Assembly (NCBI RefSeq): GCF_029893635.1
Contig: NZ_JARXYR010000002.1
Span: 3,447,001 to 3,511,000 of the forward strand
Direction: 5' to 3'
DNA length: 64,000 nt
From: Variovorax sp. TBS-050B
GTDB taxonomy: Bacteria > Pseudomonadota > Gammaproteobacteria > Burkholderiales > Burkholderiaceae_C
Part shown: positions 8,201 to 16,912 of the stretch, one piece after another
Numbering within the stretch: the stretch's first letter is position 1
Layout: each line of letters opens with the position of its first letter
Notes under the pieces: model-generated
What the model was told of the DNA's origin: nothing
The model's input: only the letters and a program-made list of their open reading frames with translations
Databases searched by the model: none
Translations under genes and position numbers: made by a program

Positions 8201-8221
8201 ACTAAATCCACTTGATTTAGT
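8201..8221. promoter_or_regulatory. Perfect inverted repeat, probable ROK repressor operator
   Basis: ACTAAATC, a 5-base spacer, then GATTTAGT form a perfect 8-bp inverted repeat about 110 bases before the sugar transporter operon, in the only AT-rich patch of this spacer. The operon ends in a ROK-family repressor gene, and ROK repressors bind AT-rich palindromes, so this is its likely operator. Binding is inferred. Confidence 0.65.
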
Positions 8222-8329
8222 CGTCCCGCTCCCCGATAGTCTCCCTGCGCCCGACCTCGAGCCCTGCCGCCCGAGCGCCGGTTCCACCACAACCGCCCGC
8301 AGGCGCTCCGCGCCGCAAGGAGACAAACG

Positions 8330-9340
8330 ATGCTCAGCTCCCGCTCCATCCTGGCCATGGCGGCCGCTTCCCTGATTGCCGTGTCGACCACGGCCGCACT
8401 CGCGGCCGATCAGCCGGTCATCGGCCTGGTCACGAAGACCGAGACCAATCCCTTCTTCGTGAAGATGAAGGAGGGCGCGCAGGAAGAGGCGAAGAAGCTC
8501 GGCGCCAAGCTGCTCTCGGGCGCGGGCAAGGCCGACGGCGACAACGCGGGCCAGATCACGGCGATGGAGAACATGATCGCGGCCGGCGCGAAGACGATCC
8601 TGATCACGCCGAGCGACGCGAAGGCGATCGTGCCGGCGATCAAGAAGGCGCGCGACCGCGGCGTGATGGTGATCGCGCTCGACAGCCCGGCCGATCCGCC
8701 GGATGCGACCGATGCGCTGTTCGCCACCAACAACTACACGGCCGGGGTGCTGATCGGCGAATACGCCAAGGCCGCGATGGCGGGCAAGCCCGCGAAGATC
8801 GTCGCGCTCGACCTGCTGCCGGGCCATCCGGTGGGCGCGCAGCGCCACAACGGCTTCATGAAGGGCTTCGGCCTGCCGGCCAACGACGCGAAGTCGAACG
8901 AGCTGTCGAAGGCGCCCGAGATCGTCTGCATGGCCGACAGCTACGGCGACCAGGCCAAGGCGCAGACGGCGATGGAGAACTGCCTGCAGCGCGCCCCCGA
9001 GGTGAACCTGGTCTACACGATCAACGAGCCCGCGGCGGCGGGTGCCTACAACGCGCTCAAGCGCGCGGGCAAGGAGAAGGGCGTGCTGATCGTCTCGGTC
9101 GACGGCGGCTGCCAGGGCATCAAGGACACCAACGCCGGCATCATCGCCGCGACCTCGCAGCAGTACCCGCTCAAGATGGCGGCGATGGGCGTGGCCGCGG
9201 GCGTGGAGTTCGCGAAGACGGGCAAGAAGGCCTCGGGCTACGTCGACACCGGCGTGACGCTGATCGCGGGCAAGAGCGTGCCGGGGGTCGAGAGCAAGGA
9301 CACCAAGACCGGTGCCGAGCTCTGCTGGGGCAAGAAGTAG
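8330..9340 (+). CDS. frcB: Sugar ABC transporter periplasmic binding protein (FrcB-like)
   Basis: This encodes 336 residues. A signal peptide of about 26 residues (ending AALAAD) precedes a type-1 periplasmic sugar-binding fold of the ribose/fructose class (VIGLVTKTETNPFFVKMKEG, MIAAGAKTILITPSD, VYTINEPAAAGA, VSVDGGCQGI). AAGGAG lies 7 bases before the ATG. It is first in an operon with permease, ATPase and ROK repressor genes. The family organisation matches the fructose/ribose/mannose Frc systems. The exact sugar is inferred by analogy, so the symbol is tentative. Confidence 0.88.
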   Translation: MLSSRSILAMAAASLIAVSTTAALAADQPVIGLVTKTETNPFFVKMKEGAQEEAKKLGAKLLSGAGKADGDNAGQITAMENMIAAGAKTILITPSDAKAIVPAIKKARDRGVMVIALDSPADPPDATDALFATNNYTAGVLIGEYAKAAMAGKPAKIVALDLLPGHPVGAQRHNGFMKGFGLPANDAKSNELSKAPEIVCMADSYGDQAKAQTAMENCLQRAPEVNLVYTINEPAAAGAYNALKRAGKEKGVLIVSVDGGCQGIKDTNAGIIAATSQQYPLKMAAMGVAAGVEFAKTGKKASGYVDTGVTLIAGKSVPGVESKDTKTGAELCWGKK

Positions 9341-9372
9341 AAGGCCGTCGAGGCACGCAGGGAGCACATCCG

Positions 9373-10335
9373 ATGGCGAATTCATCCGCGACCCACCGCA
9401 TCCCCTGGCACGCGCTCGGGCCCTGGCTGGCCCTGCTAGGCGCCTGCATCTTCTTCGCGACCCAGTCCGACCGCTTCCTCACGGGCGAGAACCTCTCGCT
9501 GATCCTGCAGCAGGTGATGGTGGTCGGCGTGATCGCGATCGGCCAGACGCTGATCATCCTCACGGCAGGCATCGACCTGTCGTGCGGCATGGTGATGGCG
9601 CTCGGCGGCATCGTGATGAGCAAGTTCGCCACCGAACTCGGGTTGCCGGTGCCGGTGGCCATCCTCTGCGGCGTGGCCGTGACCACGCTGTTCGGCCTGG
9701 TCAACGGCCTGCTGGTCACGCGCATCAAGCTGCCGCCCTTCATCGTGACGCTGGGCACGCTGAACATCGCGTTCGCGATCACGCAGCTGTACTCGTCCTC
9801 GCAGACCATCACCGACCTGCCCGCGGGCCTCACGGGCCTGGGCACCACGTTCTCCATCGGCAGCACCGCGGTCGCCTGGGGCGCGGTGCTGATGCTCGTG
9901 CTGTACCTGCTCGCCTGGTTCGTGCTGCGCGAAACCGCGGCGGGCCGCCACATCTATGCGGTCGGCAACAACGCCGAAGCGACGCGGCTGGTGGGCATTC
10001 CCACGCAGCGCGTGCTGCTGGGCGTGTACGTGGCGGCGGGCGTGCTCTACGGCATCGCCTCGCTGCTGTCGGTGGCGCGCACCGGCGTGGGCGACCCGAA
10101 CGCGGGCCAGACCGAGAACCTCGACGCGATCACGGCGGTGGTGCTCGGCGGCACCAGCCTGTTCGGCGGCCGCGGCATCGTGCTGGGCTCGCTGATCGGC
10201 GTGCTGATCGTGGGCGTGTTCCGCAACGGGCTCACGCTGATGGGCGTGTCGTCGATCTACCAGGTGCTGGTGACGGGCGTGCTCGTGATCCTCGCCGTCA
10301 CGGCCGACCAACTCTCGCGCAAGGGGGCCCGCTGA
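9373..10335 (+). CDS. frcC: Sugar ABC transporter permease (FrcC/RbsC-like)
   Basis: This encodes a 320-residue inner-membrane permease of the ribose/galactoside BPD family. It has many hydrophobic segments and the family landmarks LTAGIDLSCGMVMALGG, ETAAGRHIYAVGNNAEATR (the ATPase-coupling loop) and DAITAVVLGGTSLFGGRG. GGAG precedes the ATG. The stop overlaps the start of the ATPase gene (TGATG), indicating coupled translation. It forms the channel for the sugar bound by the upstream protein. Confidence 0.9.
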   Translation: MANSSATHRIPWHALGPWLALLGACIFFATQSDRFLTGENLSLILQQVMVVGVIAIGQTLIILTAGIDLSCGMVMALGGIVMSKFATELGLPVPVAILCGVAVTTLFGLVNGLLVTRIKLPPFIVTLGTLNIAFAITQLYSSSQTITDLPAGLTGLGTTFSIGSTAVAWGAVLMLVLYLLAWFVLRETAAGRHIYAVGNNAEATRLVGIPTQRVLLGVYVAAGVLYGIASLLSVARTGVGDPNAGQTENLDAITAVVLGGTSLFGGRGIVLGSLIGVLIVGVFRNGLTLMGVSSIYQVLVTGVLVILAVTADQLSRKGAR

Positions 10336-11132
10336 TGAACGCCGTTGCCAACTCCAAGGTCGTGATGCAGGCGAAGGGCCTGGTGAAGCGCTACGGCCAG
10401 GTCACGGCGCTCAATGGCGTCGACTTCGAACTGCGCGAGGGCGAGATCCTCGCGGTGATCGGCGACAACGGCGCGGGCAAGTCCTCGCTGATCAAGGCAC
10501 TGTCGGGTGCGCTGGTGCCCGACGAGGGAGAGATCCTGCTCGACGGGGCGCCGGTGCATTTCCGCAATCCGCTCGACGCGCGCCGTGCGGGCATCGAGAC
10601 GGTGTACCAGGACCTCGCGGTCGCGCCCGCGATGACCATCTACGAGAACCTCTTCCTCGGGCGCGAGCTGCGCCGGCCCGGCTTCATGGGCCGCGTGCTG
10701 CGCATGCTCGACAAGAAGAAGATGCTCGCCGAGAGCGCCGCGCGCATGGCCGACCTGAAGGTGGGCATCCAGTCGATGACGCAGGCGGTCGAGACGCTCT
10801 CGGGCGGCCAGCGCCAGTGCGTGGCGGTGGCGCGCAGCGCGGCCTTCGCGCGCCACGTGGTCATCATGGACGAGCCCACGGCCGCACTCGGCGTGAAGGA
10901 GGGCAACATGGTGCTCGAGCTGATCCGCCGCGTGCGCGAGCGCGGGCTGCCGGTGGTGCTCATCAGCCACAACATGCCGCACGTGTTCGAGGTGGCCGAT
11001 CGCATCCACGTGGCGCGCCTCGGCAAGCGCGCGGCCGTGCTCGATCCGAAGAAGATCAGCATGAGCGACACCGTGGCGGTGATGACCGGCGCGATGAACC
11101 CCGACCAGCTCCCCGCGGAGGCCCATGCCTGA
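10335..11132 (+). CDS. frcA: Sugar ABC transporter ATP-binding protein (FrcA-like)
   Basis: This encodes 265 residues, a single ABC domain (unlike the two-domain RbsA type). Walker A is GDNGAGKSS (residues 43-51), the signature is LSGGQRQ, Walker B is VVIMDEPTAAL, with a following switch histidine (LISHNMPH). A single-domain ATPase is the arrangement of FrcA, which supports the fructose-type assignment. Its 3' end overlaps the ROK repressor gene by 8 bases. Confidence 0.9.
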   Translation: MNAVANSKVVMQAKGLVKRYGQVTALNGVDFELREGEILAVIGDNGAGKSSLIKALSGALVPDEGEILLDGAPVHFRNPLDARRAGIETVYQDLAVAPAMTIYENLFLGRELRRPGFMGRVLRMLDKKKMLAESAARMADLKVGIQSMTQAVETLSGGQRQCVAVARSAAFARHVVIMDEPTAALGVKEGNMVLELIRRVRERGLPVVLISHNMPHVFEVADRIHVARLGKRAAVLDPKKISMSDTVAVMTGAMNPDQLPAEAHA

Positions 11133-12354
11133 TGCCGAAGCGGCCGTGCGCGCGCCCGATCTGCTGCGCCCGCGCGGCTCCAACCAGGTCGGCATGCGCC
11201 AGTTCAACGAGCGCGTGGTGCTGCAGGCGCTGCGCGTTCACGCCAGCCTGCCCAAGGCCGAGCTCGCGCGCTTCACGGGGCTGAGCGCACAGACCATCGG
11301 GCTCATCACCGCGCGGCTCGAGGAAGACGGGCTCATCGTCAAGCAGAGCCGCGTGCGCGGCCGCATCGGCCAGCCCTCGGTGCCGCTGGCGCTCAACCCC
11401 GACGGCGCCTTCGCGATCGGCATCAAGGTCGGGCGGCGCGGCGCCGAATGGCTGCTGATCGACTTCGCCGCGCAGGTGCGCGAGCGCCATGCGATCAGCT
11501 ACGACTTTCCGGACGCCGAGGCGCTGCTGCCCGCGATCGCGCAGCACATCGAGCGGCTGCGCGAAGGCCTCGGCCCGCTGGCCGCGCGCAACGTCGGCGT
11601 GGGCTTGGCGGCGCCGTTCCAGCTCGGCGGCTGGCACCGCACGCTCGGCCTCTCCAAGGCGCAGGCCGACCGCTGGAACCAGATGGACCTGGCCGCCGAA
11701 GTGCGTGCGCGCACGGCCGTGCCCGTGAGCTTCGCGCGCGACACGGTGGCGGCCTGCGTGGCCGAGCTCGTCGGCGGGCGTGGGCACGATTTGAAGAGCT
11801 TCCTCTACATCTTCGTCGACACCTTCGTCGGCGGCGGGCTGGTCATCAACTCGCACCTGCACACCGGCGCGCACGGCAACGCGGGCGCGCTGGCGTCGCT
11901 GCCGATGCAGTCGGTGCCGGCCCGGCAAGGCTCGGCGATGCCGCCGCAGGTCATGGCCGAGGCCTCGCTGTGGGAGCTCGAGCAGCGCCTGCAGCGCGAA
12001 GGGCTCGATCCCACCGCCGCCTACGACGACCGCGCGCTGCAGCCGCCGTTCGCGCCCGCCACGCAGGCATGGCTCGGCTCCGCCTCGCTGGCGCTCGCGC
12101 ACGCCATCGTGAGCAGCACCGCGGTGCTCGACCTGGCCGACGTGGTGATGGACGGCTCCATGTCGCGCGCGCTGCTGCAGGCGCTGCTCGACCAGACCCG
12201 CGCCGCGCTCGGGCGCTGCAACTGGGAGGGACTGTGGCCGCCCCAGCTGCACGGCGGCCGCGTCGGTGCCCAGGCCAGCGCGCTCGGCGGCGCGATGCTG
12301 CCGCTGCATGCCAACTTCGCGCCCGATCCGGATGTGTTCCTGAAGGCCGCCTGA
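11125..12354 (+). CDS. ROK-family transcriptional repressor
   Basis: This encodes 409 residues. The N-terminal winged helix (residues about 28-90, LPKAELARFTGLSAQTIGLI) is followed by a ROK sugar-kinase-like domain (NVGVGLAAPFQLGG, IFVDTFVGGGLVINSHLHTG). The cysteine zinc cluster of typical Mlc/NagC proteins is not obvious. It overlaps the ATPase gene and is last in the operon, so it probably regulates the sugar transporter, with the palindrome at 8201 as candidate operator. Confidence 0.85.
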   Translation: MPDAEAAVRAPDLLRPRGSNQVGMRQFNERVVLQALRVHASLPKAELARFTGLSAQTIGLITARLEEDGLIVKQSRVRGRIGQPSVPLALNPDGAFAIGIKVGRRGAEWLLIDFAAQVRERHAISYDFPDAEALLPAIAQHIERLREGLGPLAARNVGVGLAAPFQLGGWHRTLGLSKAQADRWNQMDLAAEVRARTAVPVSFARDTVAACVAELVGGRGHDLKSFLYIFVDTFVGGGLVINSHLHTGAHGNAGALASLPMQSVPARQGSAMPPQVMAEASLWELEQRLQREGLDPTAAYDDRALQPPFAPATQAWLGSASLALAHAIVSSTAVLDLADVVMDGSMSRALLQALLDQTRAALGRCNWEGLWPPQLHGGRVGAQASALGGAMLPLHANFAPDPDVFLKAA

Positions 12355-12374
12355 GCCTGTGGATTGTGCGCAGG

Positions 12375-12395
12375 CCCCCGTGCGTGTAACGGGGG
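12375..12395 (+). terminator. Stem-loop after the sugar transporter operon
   Basis: CCCCCGT and ACGGGGG form a perfect 7-bp stem with a 7-base loop, 21 bases after the repressor stop. The tail (TGTTGC) is only weakly T-rich, so intrinsic termination is plausible but not certain. Confidence 0.5.
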
Positions 12396-12592
12396 TGTTG
12401 CATCACGTGCGGTCGTAACGTGGCGGAACGTCCGGTTGCGAGCGTGCCGGGTCGCGCGGCTTTTTGAATACTTGCTGGCTATTTTTTGCGCCGGGCGAAC
12501 GGCACGGCGCATCGGCACGCATATTGCGCCTGCAGCAAGGGGGCGTGGCGACCCCCGAGCACTTCTGCGACGGAACCAAGGGGCGAGCAAGC

Positions 12593-13597
12593 ATGAACGA
12601 GACGGCACATCATTTCCTGGACTGCTACATGCGCGGCGCCGAGCCCGACGGCGGCTGGACCTTCCCCAAGGCGCTGCGACAGGCACAACTCGACTACACA
12701 CCCGCGAGCCTGCAGCGCGTGAACCTGCTGCTCGACGAGATACGCGCGCGGCTGAGTCCGCAGCGCGATGCCTTCCTCGCCATGCCGGGCGCGCGCAACT
12801 TCTGCGCGCTGCTCGCGTACTACCTGGTCGCCTATGTCGCGAAGCGCTCGGGCGCGCGCTTCGACTGGCACGACGCGGCGGCGGCGCAGCAGGTGCTCGG
12901 GACCGAAGCGCGGCTGCCGCAGGCGTCGATGTCGCGCATCGTCGCCATCGCTGGCGACGCCGGCGTGGCGCTGCTGCCGCTCGGCTGGATCGAGGAAAAA
13001 CTGTTTGGCGGCGGGGCCGTGCCCGATTGCACCGACTACCTCGCGGAGGCCGCGGCGCAACTCGACCATGCCGGCCCCTTCGTCTGGGCCGCCGGCGCAC
13101 GCTGCGCCGGGTTGCTGGCCTCGCATGCGCTGTACCTTCTCTCGTGGGGCGAGGCCTTCCCGCCCACGGTGTTGCTGCCGGATGCGCGCGGCGAGTGCAC
13201 GACCTTCGTGCCGCTGCCCGACGACGGCAGCGGCAGCGCGCTGCGGCAGGGCCGCGATGCGCTGGCCGACGCGGCGCAGAACCATCCCTACGCGGCCTTC
13301 GCACACCATGCGCACGTGATGCTGCCTTCGGGGCGGGCGAGCGATGCGGTGCTCGTCGAACTGCGCTGCCATGGCGATGCGCCGCTCGCGCTCACCGTCG
13401 CATTCCCCTTCCGGTCCGCGAGCGATCCGCGCGGCTTCGCGATCCATGATGCCGAGCGCTTCGAAGGCGAGGTACCGCCAGAGGCGCAGGCGCTCTTCGC
13501 CCAGGCGCTCGATGCCGGGATCGCCGACTTCGAGTGGCCGTCGGGCTCGTGGTCGCACTACCGCGTGGCCGGGCCGGATGCGCGCGTCGAAGCCTAG
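12593..13597 (+). CDS. Conserved-looking protein of unknown function
   Basis: This encodes 334 residues from the ATG at 12593, just after GGGGCGAGCAAGC. No family is recognised. The N-terminal part is helical (FLDCYMRGAEPDGGWTFPKA), followed by an aromatic, alanine-rich region and a C-terminal alpha/beta part. There is no clear signal peptide. It stands alone between the sugar operon and a convergent transporter gene. GC and codon use are normal for this chromosome, so it is resident rather than recently acquired. Confidence 0.6.
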   Translation: MNETAHHFLDCYMRGAEPDGGWTFPKALRQAQLDYTPASLQRVNLLLDEIRARLSPQRDAFLAMPGARNFCALLAYYLVAYVAKRSGARFDWHDAAAAQQVLGTEARLPQASMSRIVAIAGDAGVALLPLGWIEEKLFGGGAVPDCTDYLAEAAAQLDHAGPFVWAAGARCAGLLASHALYLLSWGEAFPPTVLLPDARGECTTFVPLPDDGSGSALRQGRDALADAAQNHPYAAFAHHAHVMLPSGRASDAVLVELRCHGDAPLALTVAFPFRSASDPRGFAIHDAERFEGEVPPEAQALFAQALDAGIADFEWPSGSWSHYRVAGPDARVEA

Positions 13598-13600
13598 GCT

Positions 13601-14620
13601 TCAGGGCTTCCAGCGCCGCAGTCCCAGTTCGTCGGCCAGCCGGCGATAGGCCTCGATGCGCGCCTGCACGTAGCTTTCGAGCGCGGCGCCCGTGAGCGCG
13701 AACGGATGCAGGCCGTGCCGCTCGCGCAGCGCCGCATAGCCCGGCGCGGCCGTGGCCTCGGCCAGCGCGGCGCGCCAGGCCTCGACGGCCGCATCGGGAA
13801 CGTTCGCGCTCAGGTACAGCCCGCGCACGGTGGGCCAGACGATGTCCACACCTTGCTCGCGCGCGGTCGGCACGCCGCTCAGGGCCCCGCCGAGCCGCGT
13901 CTCGGACAGCACCGCGAGCAGGCGCACCGCCGCGCCGCCGGCGATGGCCTGCTGCGCCTCGGCCGCATCGCCCGGGAAGACATCCACATGCCGGCCCTGC
14001 AGCGCGGTCAATGCATCGCCGCCGCCTTCGAACGAGACGAAGCGCATGGCGCGGTGGTCGCGCCCGGCCGCGCGCACCAGCAGCGCGGCCTTGACCCAGT
14101 CCTGGCTGCCCACGGTGCCGCCGGCGCCGAAGACCAGCCGGGAACCGTCCTGCCGCAGCGCCGCGAGCAGGTCCTGCAGCCGGCGCAGCGGCGAATCGCG
14201 GTGCACCGCGATCACGCCGTAGTCGGTGCCAAGCGTGGCGATCCAGCGCACGGCCGTGGGCGTATGCGGGCCGAAGCGGCCCTGCGCGAGGTTGAGCAGC
14301 GAGCCGCTGGAGAACGCCACCAGGGTGGACGGTCCGCCGAGCCGGCCGGTGGCGACGCGGTCGAAGGCGACCGCGCCGATGCCGCCCGGCAGGTAGCGCT
14401 GCGCCAGCGGCGGCCGCATCGGGCGCACCGCCTGCAGCGCATCGCGCGCGAGCGCGCAGGTGAGGTCGAAGCCGCCACCGGGCTTGGCGGGAATCACGCA
14501 GTCGGCCGGGCCGGCCGCGGGATCGCCACCCTGCGCCGCGGCGATCTGCGCCGCACCGGGCACGAGCAGCGCGGCGAGCGTGCGCAGCGCCTGGCGTCGA
14601 TTGGCGAAGGTGGGCTTCAT
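13601..14620 (-). CDS. Bug/TctC-family tripartite tricarboxylate transporter binding protein
   Basis: This encodes 339 residues from the ATG at 14620. The signal peptide (about residues 1-29, LRTLAALLVPGAAQIAAAQ) leads a periplasmic binding fold with the family elements AKPGGGFDLTCALARDAL, LPGGIGAVAFDRVA and DVFPGDAAEAQQAIAGG. It is less typical than the second Bug protein at 16912. The spacing (22 bases) to the sensor kinase gene suggests one operon with the two-component system. No tctA or tctB membrane gene lies nearby, so it must share a membrane partner or act as a sensor accessory. Confidence 0.85.
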   Translation of the reverse strand: MKPTFANRRQALRTLAALLVPGAAQIAAAQGGDPAAGPADCVIPAKPGGGFDLTCALARDALQAVRPMRPPLAQRYLPGGIGAVAFDRVATGRLGGPSTLVAFSSGSLLNLAQGRFGPHTPTAVRWIATLGTDYGVIAVHRDSPLRRLQDLLAALRQDGSRLVFGAGGTVGSQDWVKAALLVRAAGRDHRAMRFVSFEGGGDALTALQGRHVDVFPGDAAEAQQAIAGGAAVRLLAVLSETRLGGALSGVPTAREQGVDIVWPTVRGLYLSANVPDAAVEAWRAALAEATAAPGYAALRERHGLHPFALTGAALESYVQARIEAYRRLADELGLRRWKP

Positions 14621-14642
14621 GGGGAAGTGGCGCCGAAGCCGC

Positions 14643-16061
14643 TCAGCCGGCGGCCGGCCGCGGCCAGCGGATGATCGCATGGAGCCCGGGGCCGGCGGCG
14701 CGCGCCTCCAGCCGGAGCTCGCCATGGTGCCGCTCGGCGATCGAGCGCGCGATCGCGAGCCCGAGGCCGAAGCCGCCCTTGCCGGCGCGCGCGCCGCGGC
14801 GGAAGCGCTGGCCCAGCACCGCGCGCTCCTCCTCGGCCAGGCCCGGACCATCGTCTTCCACGTGCAGGCTCCAGCCGGCGGCGTCGCCGGTCGCGAACAA
14901 GGTGACCGTGCCCTCGGCCGGCGTGTAGGCGATGGCGTTCGCGACCAGGTTGCCGAGCGCTTCGCGCAGCAGCGCCCGGTCCGCGACTGCGACGAGCCCG
15001 GGCACGCCCGCCTGGAGGCCGAGGTCGATGCGCTTGGCGCGCGCGAGCGGCAGCAGGTCCAGCGCGACTTCGCGCAGCAGGGCATCGAGTTCGAAGGCCG
15101 CGGGCGCGAAAGCCACGGTGTCGCTGCGTCCCAGCGCGAGCAGCTGCTGCGCACTGCGCGTGGCGCGGCCGATCTCGGCGCCCAGCGCATCGAGGGCGGC
15201 GCGCACCTGCGCCGGGTCGTCGGCGCGCCTGGCGTAGTCGGCCTGCATCTGCAGCGTGGTCAGGTGCGTGCGCAGCTGGTGCGAGGCATCGTCGAGGAAC
15301 TCGCGCTGCTGCGCCACCAGTTCCTGCGTGCGTGCCATCTGCTGGTTGACCGCCTCCACCAGCGGGCGCACCTCGGCGGGCAGCCCCGCTTCGGGGATGT
15401 GCCGGAGGTCGTCGCTCGCGCGCTGCCGCACCTCGCGCGCGAGCCGCGACAGCGGCCGCAGCGCCGCCGCGAGCGCCAGCGCGGTGCCGCACAGCAGCAG
15501 CGCCAGCACCAGCGCATCGCGCAGCGCCGCGCTGCGCACGAAGCGCGCGGTGAAGGCCTCGCGCGACCGCGTGCTCTCGCCGACCTGGACCAGCACGCTG
15601 CGGCCGGTGCTGCCCGCCGGCGTGCGGTCGAGGTCGCGCCGGTAGGCTGCGAGCCGCACCGCCTCGCCGAAGTAGCTGGCGTCGTAGAAGGTCGGCACGC
15701 CGAGCGCGAGTTCGCCGGGCGGCGCGGGCAGGTCGGCGCTGCCGAGCTCGACCAGCCCGTCGGAGCTCGCGACGCGAAAGAACACCTGGCCGCTCGCGGT
15801 GAGCTCGAAGAACTCGAACATCGCATACGGCAGCTCGACCGAGAGGCCGCCCGAGGCGGTCGAGATGTTGGCATCGATGGACTTGAGCGCACCGAGCAGC
15901 GAGCGGTCGTAGGCGGCGTTGGCCGCCGCGAGCGCGTCGTGCCGCGTCATCCACAGTTCGAGTCCGGTCACGGCCAGCAGCGCCGGAAACAGCAGCAGCG
16001 CGAGCCGCTGCAGCAGGCTCGCGCGGCGCAGCCGGTCGGCGAGGGCGCGGAGGGTGCGCAT
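14643..16061 (-). CDS. Sensor histidine kinase, TctE-like
   Basis: This encodes 472 residues. Two membrane segments (about residues 17-38 and 176-198) flank a periplasmic domain of roughly 135 residues. A HAMP region, the H box DDASHQLRTHL with phospho-accepting His261, and N and G boxes (NLVANAIAYT, EDDGPGLAEEE, GGFGLGLAIA) follow. It lies 12 bases after its response regulator gene and just before a TctC-type binding protein, the arrangement of TctDE systems that sense carboxylates. The ligand is unknown. Confidence 0.9.
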   Translation of the reverse strand: MRTLRALADRLRRASLLQRLALLLFPALLAVTGLELWMTRHDALAAANAAYDRSLLGALKSIDANISTASGGLSVELPYAMFEFFELTASGQVFFRVASSDGLVELGSADLPAPPGELALGVPTFYDASYFGEAVRLAAYRRDLDRTPAGSTGRSVLVQVGESTRSREAFTARFVRSAALRDALVLALLLCGTALALAAALRPLSRLAREVRQRASDDLRHIPEAGLPAEVRPLVEAVNQQMARTQELVAQQREFLDDASHQLRTHLTTLQMQADYARRADDPAQVRAALDALGAEIGRATRSAQQLLALGRSDTVAFAPAAFELDALLREVALDLLPLARAKRIDLGLQAGVPGLVAVADRALLREALGNLVANAIAYTPAEGTVTLFATGDAAGWSLHVEDDGPGLAEEERAVLGQRFRRGARAGKGGFGLGLAIARSIAERHHGELRLEARAAGPGLHAIIRWPRPAAG

Positions 16062-16073
16062 GCGCTCAGCTTC

Positions 16074-16745
16074 TCAACCCGCTTCCGCCTCGAGCATGTA
16101 GCCCAGGCCGCGCAGCGTGACGATGCGCACGCCCGTGCCGTCGAGCCGCTTGCGCAGCCGGTAGACGAAGACCTCGACCGCCTCGGGATGCACGTCGTCG
16201 TCGTCGGAGAACACGCGCTCCAGGATCTGCTGCTTCGACAGCGGCTCGCCGCTGCGCTGCAGCAGCACGCGCAGCACCGCCGCCTCGCGCGGCGAGAGCG
16301 GCAGCGCCTCGCCCTGCAGCACGAACTGCCGCCGCGCGCCGTCGTAGGCCAGCGGCCCGCAGGCCAGCCGCGGATGCTCCACGCCGCGCGCGCGCCGCAC
16401 CAGCGCATGCAGCCGCGCCTCGAGCTCGGCCAGCGCGAAGGGCTTGGCGAGGAAGTCGTCGGCGCCTTCGTTGAGCGAGGCCACGCGCTCGCCGAGCGAA
16501 TCGCGCGCGGTGAGGATCAGCGCCGGCAGCCGCTGGTCGCGCTCGCGCAGCCGCTGCAGCACCGTGTGCCCGTCCATGCCCGGCAGGCCCAGGTCGAGCA
16601 CCAGCGCATCGTGCTCGCGCTGCTGCAGCGCCCGGTCGGCCAGCCGGCCGTCGTCGACCCATTCGACCTGGATGCCCGCATGCTCGAGCGCCTTGCTGAG
16701 CCAGGTGCCCAGGGTGTGTTCGTCTTCGACCAGCAGGATGCGCAT
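16074..16745 (-). CDS. OmpR-family response regulator, TctD-like
   Basis: This encodes 223 residues. The receiver domain has the acidic pair ED (residues 7-8), phospho-acceptor Asp51 in VLDLGLPGMDG and the KP switch. The C-terminal winged helix (EAVEVFVYRLRKRLDGTGVR, LRGLGYMLE) is of OmpR/PhoB type. It is first in an operon with the sensor kinase and the binding-protein gene. A palindromic repeat element occupies nearly all of the upstream spacer, so the promoter must lie in or at its edge. Confidence 0.92.
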   Translation of the reverse strand: MRILLVEDEHTLGTWLSKALEHAGIQVEWVDDGRLADRALQQREHDALVLDLGLPGMDGHTVLQRLRERDQRLPALILTARDSLGERVASLNEGADDFLAKPFALAELEARLHALVRRARGVEHPRLACGPLAYDGARRQFVLQGEALPLSPREAAVLRVLLQRSGEPLSKQQILERVFSDDDDVHPEAVEVFVYRLRKRLDGTGVRIVTLRGLGYMLEAEAG

Positions 16746-16766
16746 GGGGGGTGATCCTAGGGCCGG

Positions 16767-16912
16767 AAGGCGGGATCGGACAGCCGAACGCAGAAGTCGC
16801 GAAGAGTTCGCAGAAGACGCAGAAGCAGGATCGAAAGATCTTTTGGGATTCCTTCTGCGACTTCTGCGCGACTTTTGTATTTCTTCTGCGTTCGGCTGCC
16901 CGTTCCCGCCTT
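16767..16912. repeat. Palindromic CGCAGAAG-type dispersed repeat, copy A
   Basis: This is a 146-bp imperfect palindrome. The left arm (AAGGCGGGATCGGACAGCCG then AACGCAGAAG) is mirrored by the right arm (CTTCTGCG, TTCGGCTGCC, CCCGCCTT). Inside each arm the octamer CGCAGAAG recurs with small spacers. Related copies lie at 20742-20884 and 36201-36332. It fills the spacer between two same-strand genes and abuts the stop of the Bug gene at 16912. No transposase is associated. It resembles REP/BIME or MITE-like elements. Confidence 0.85.
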
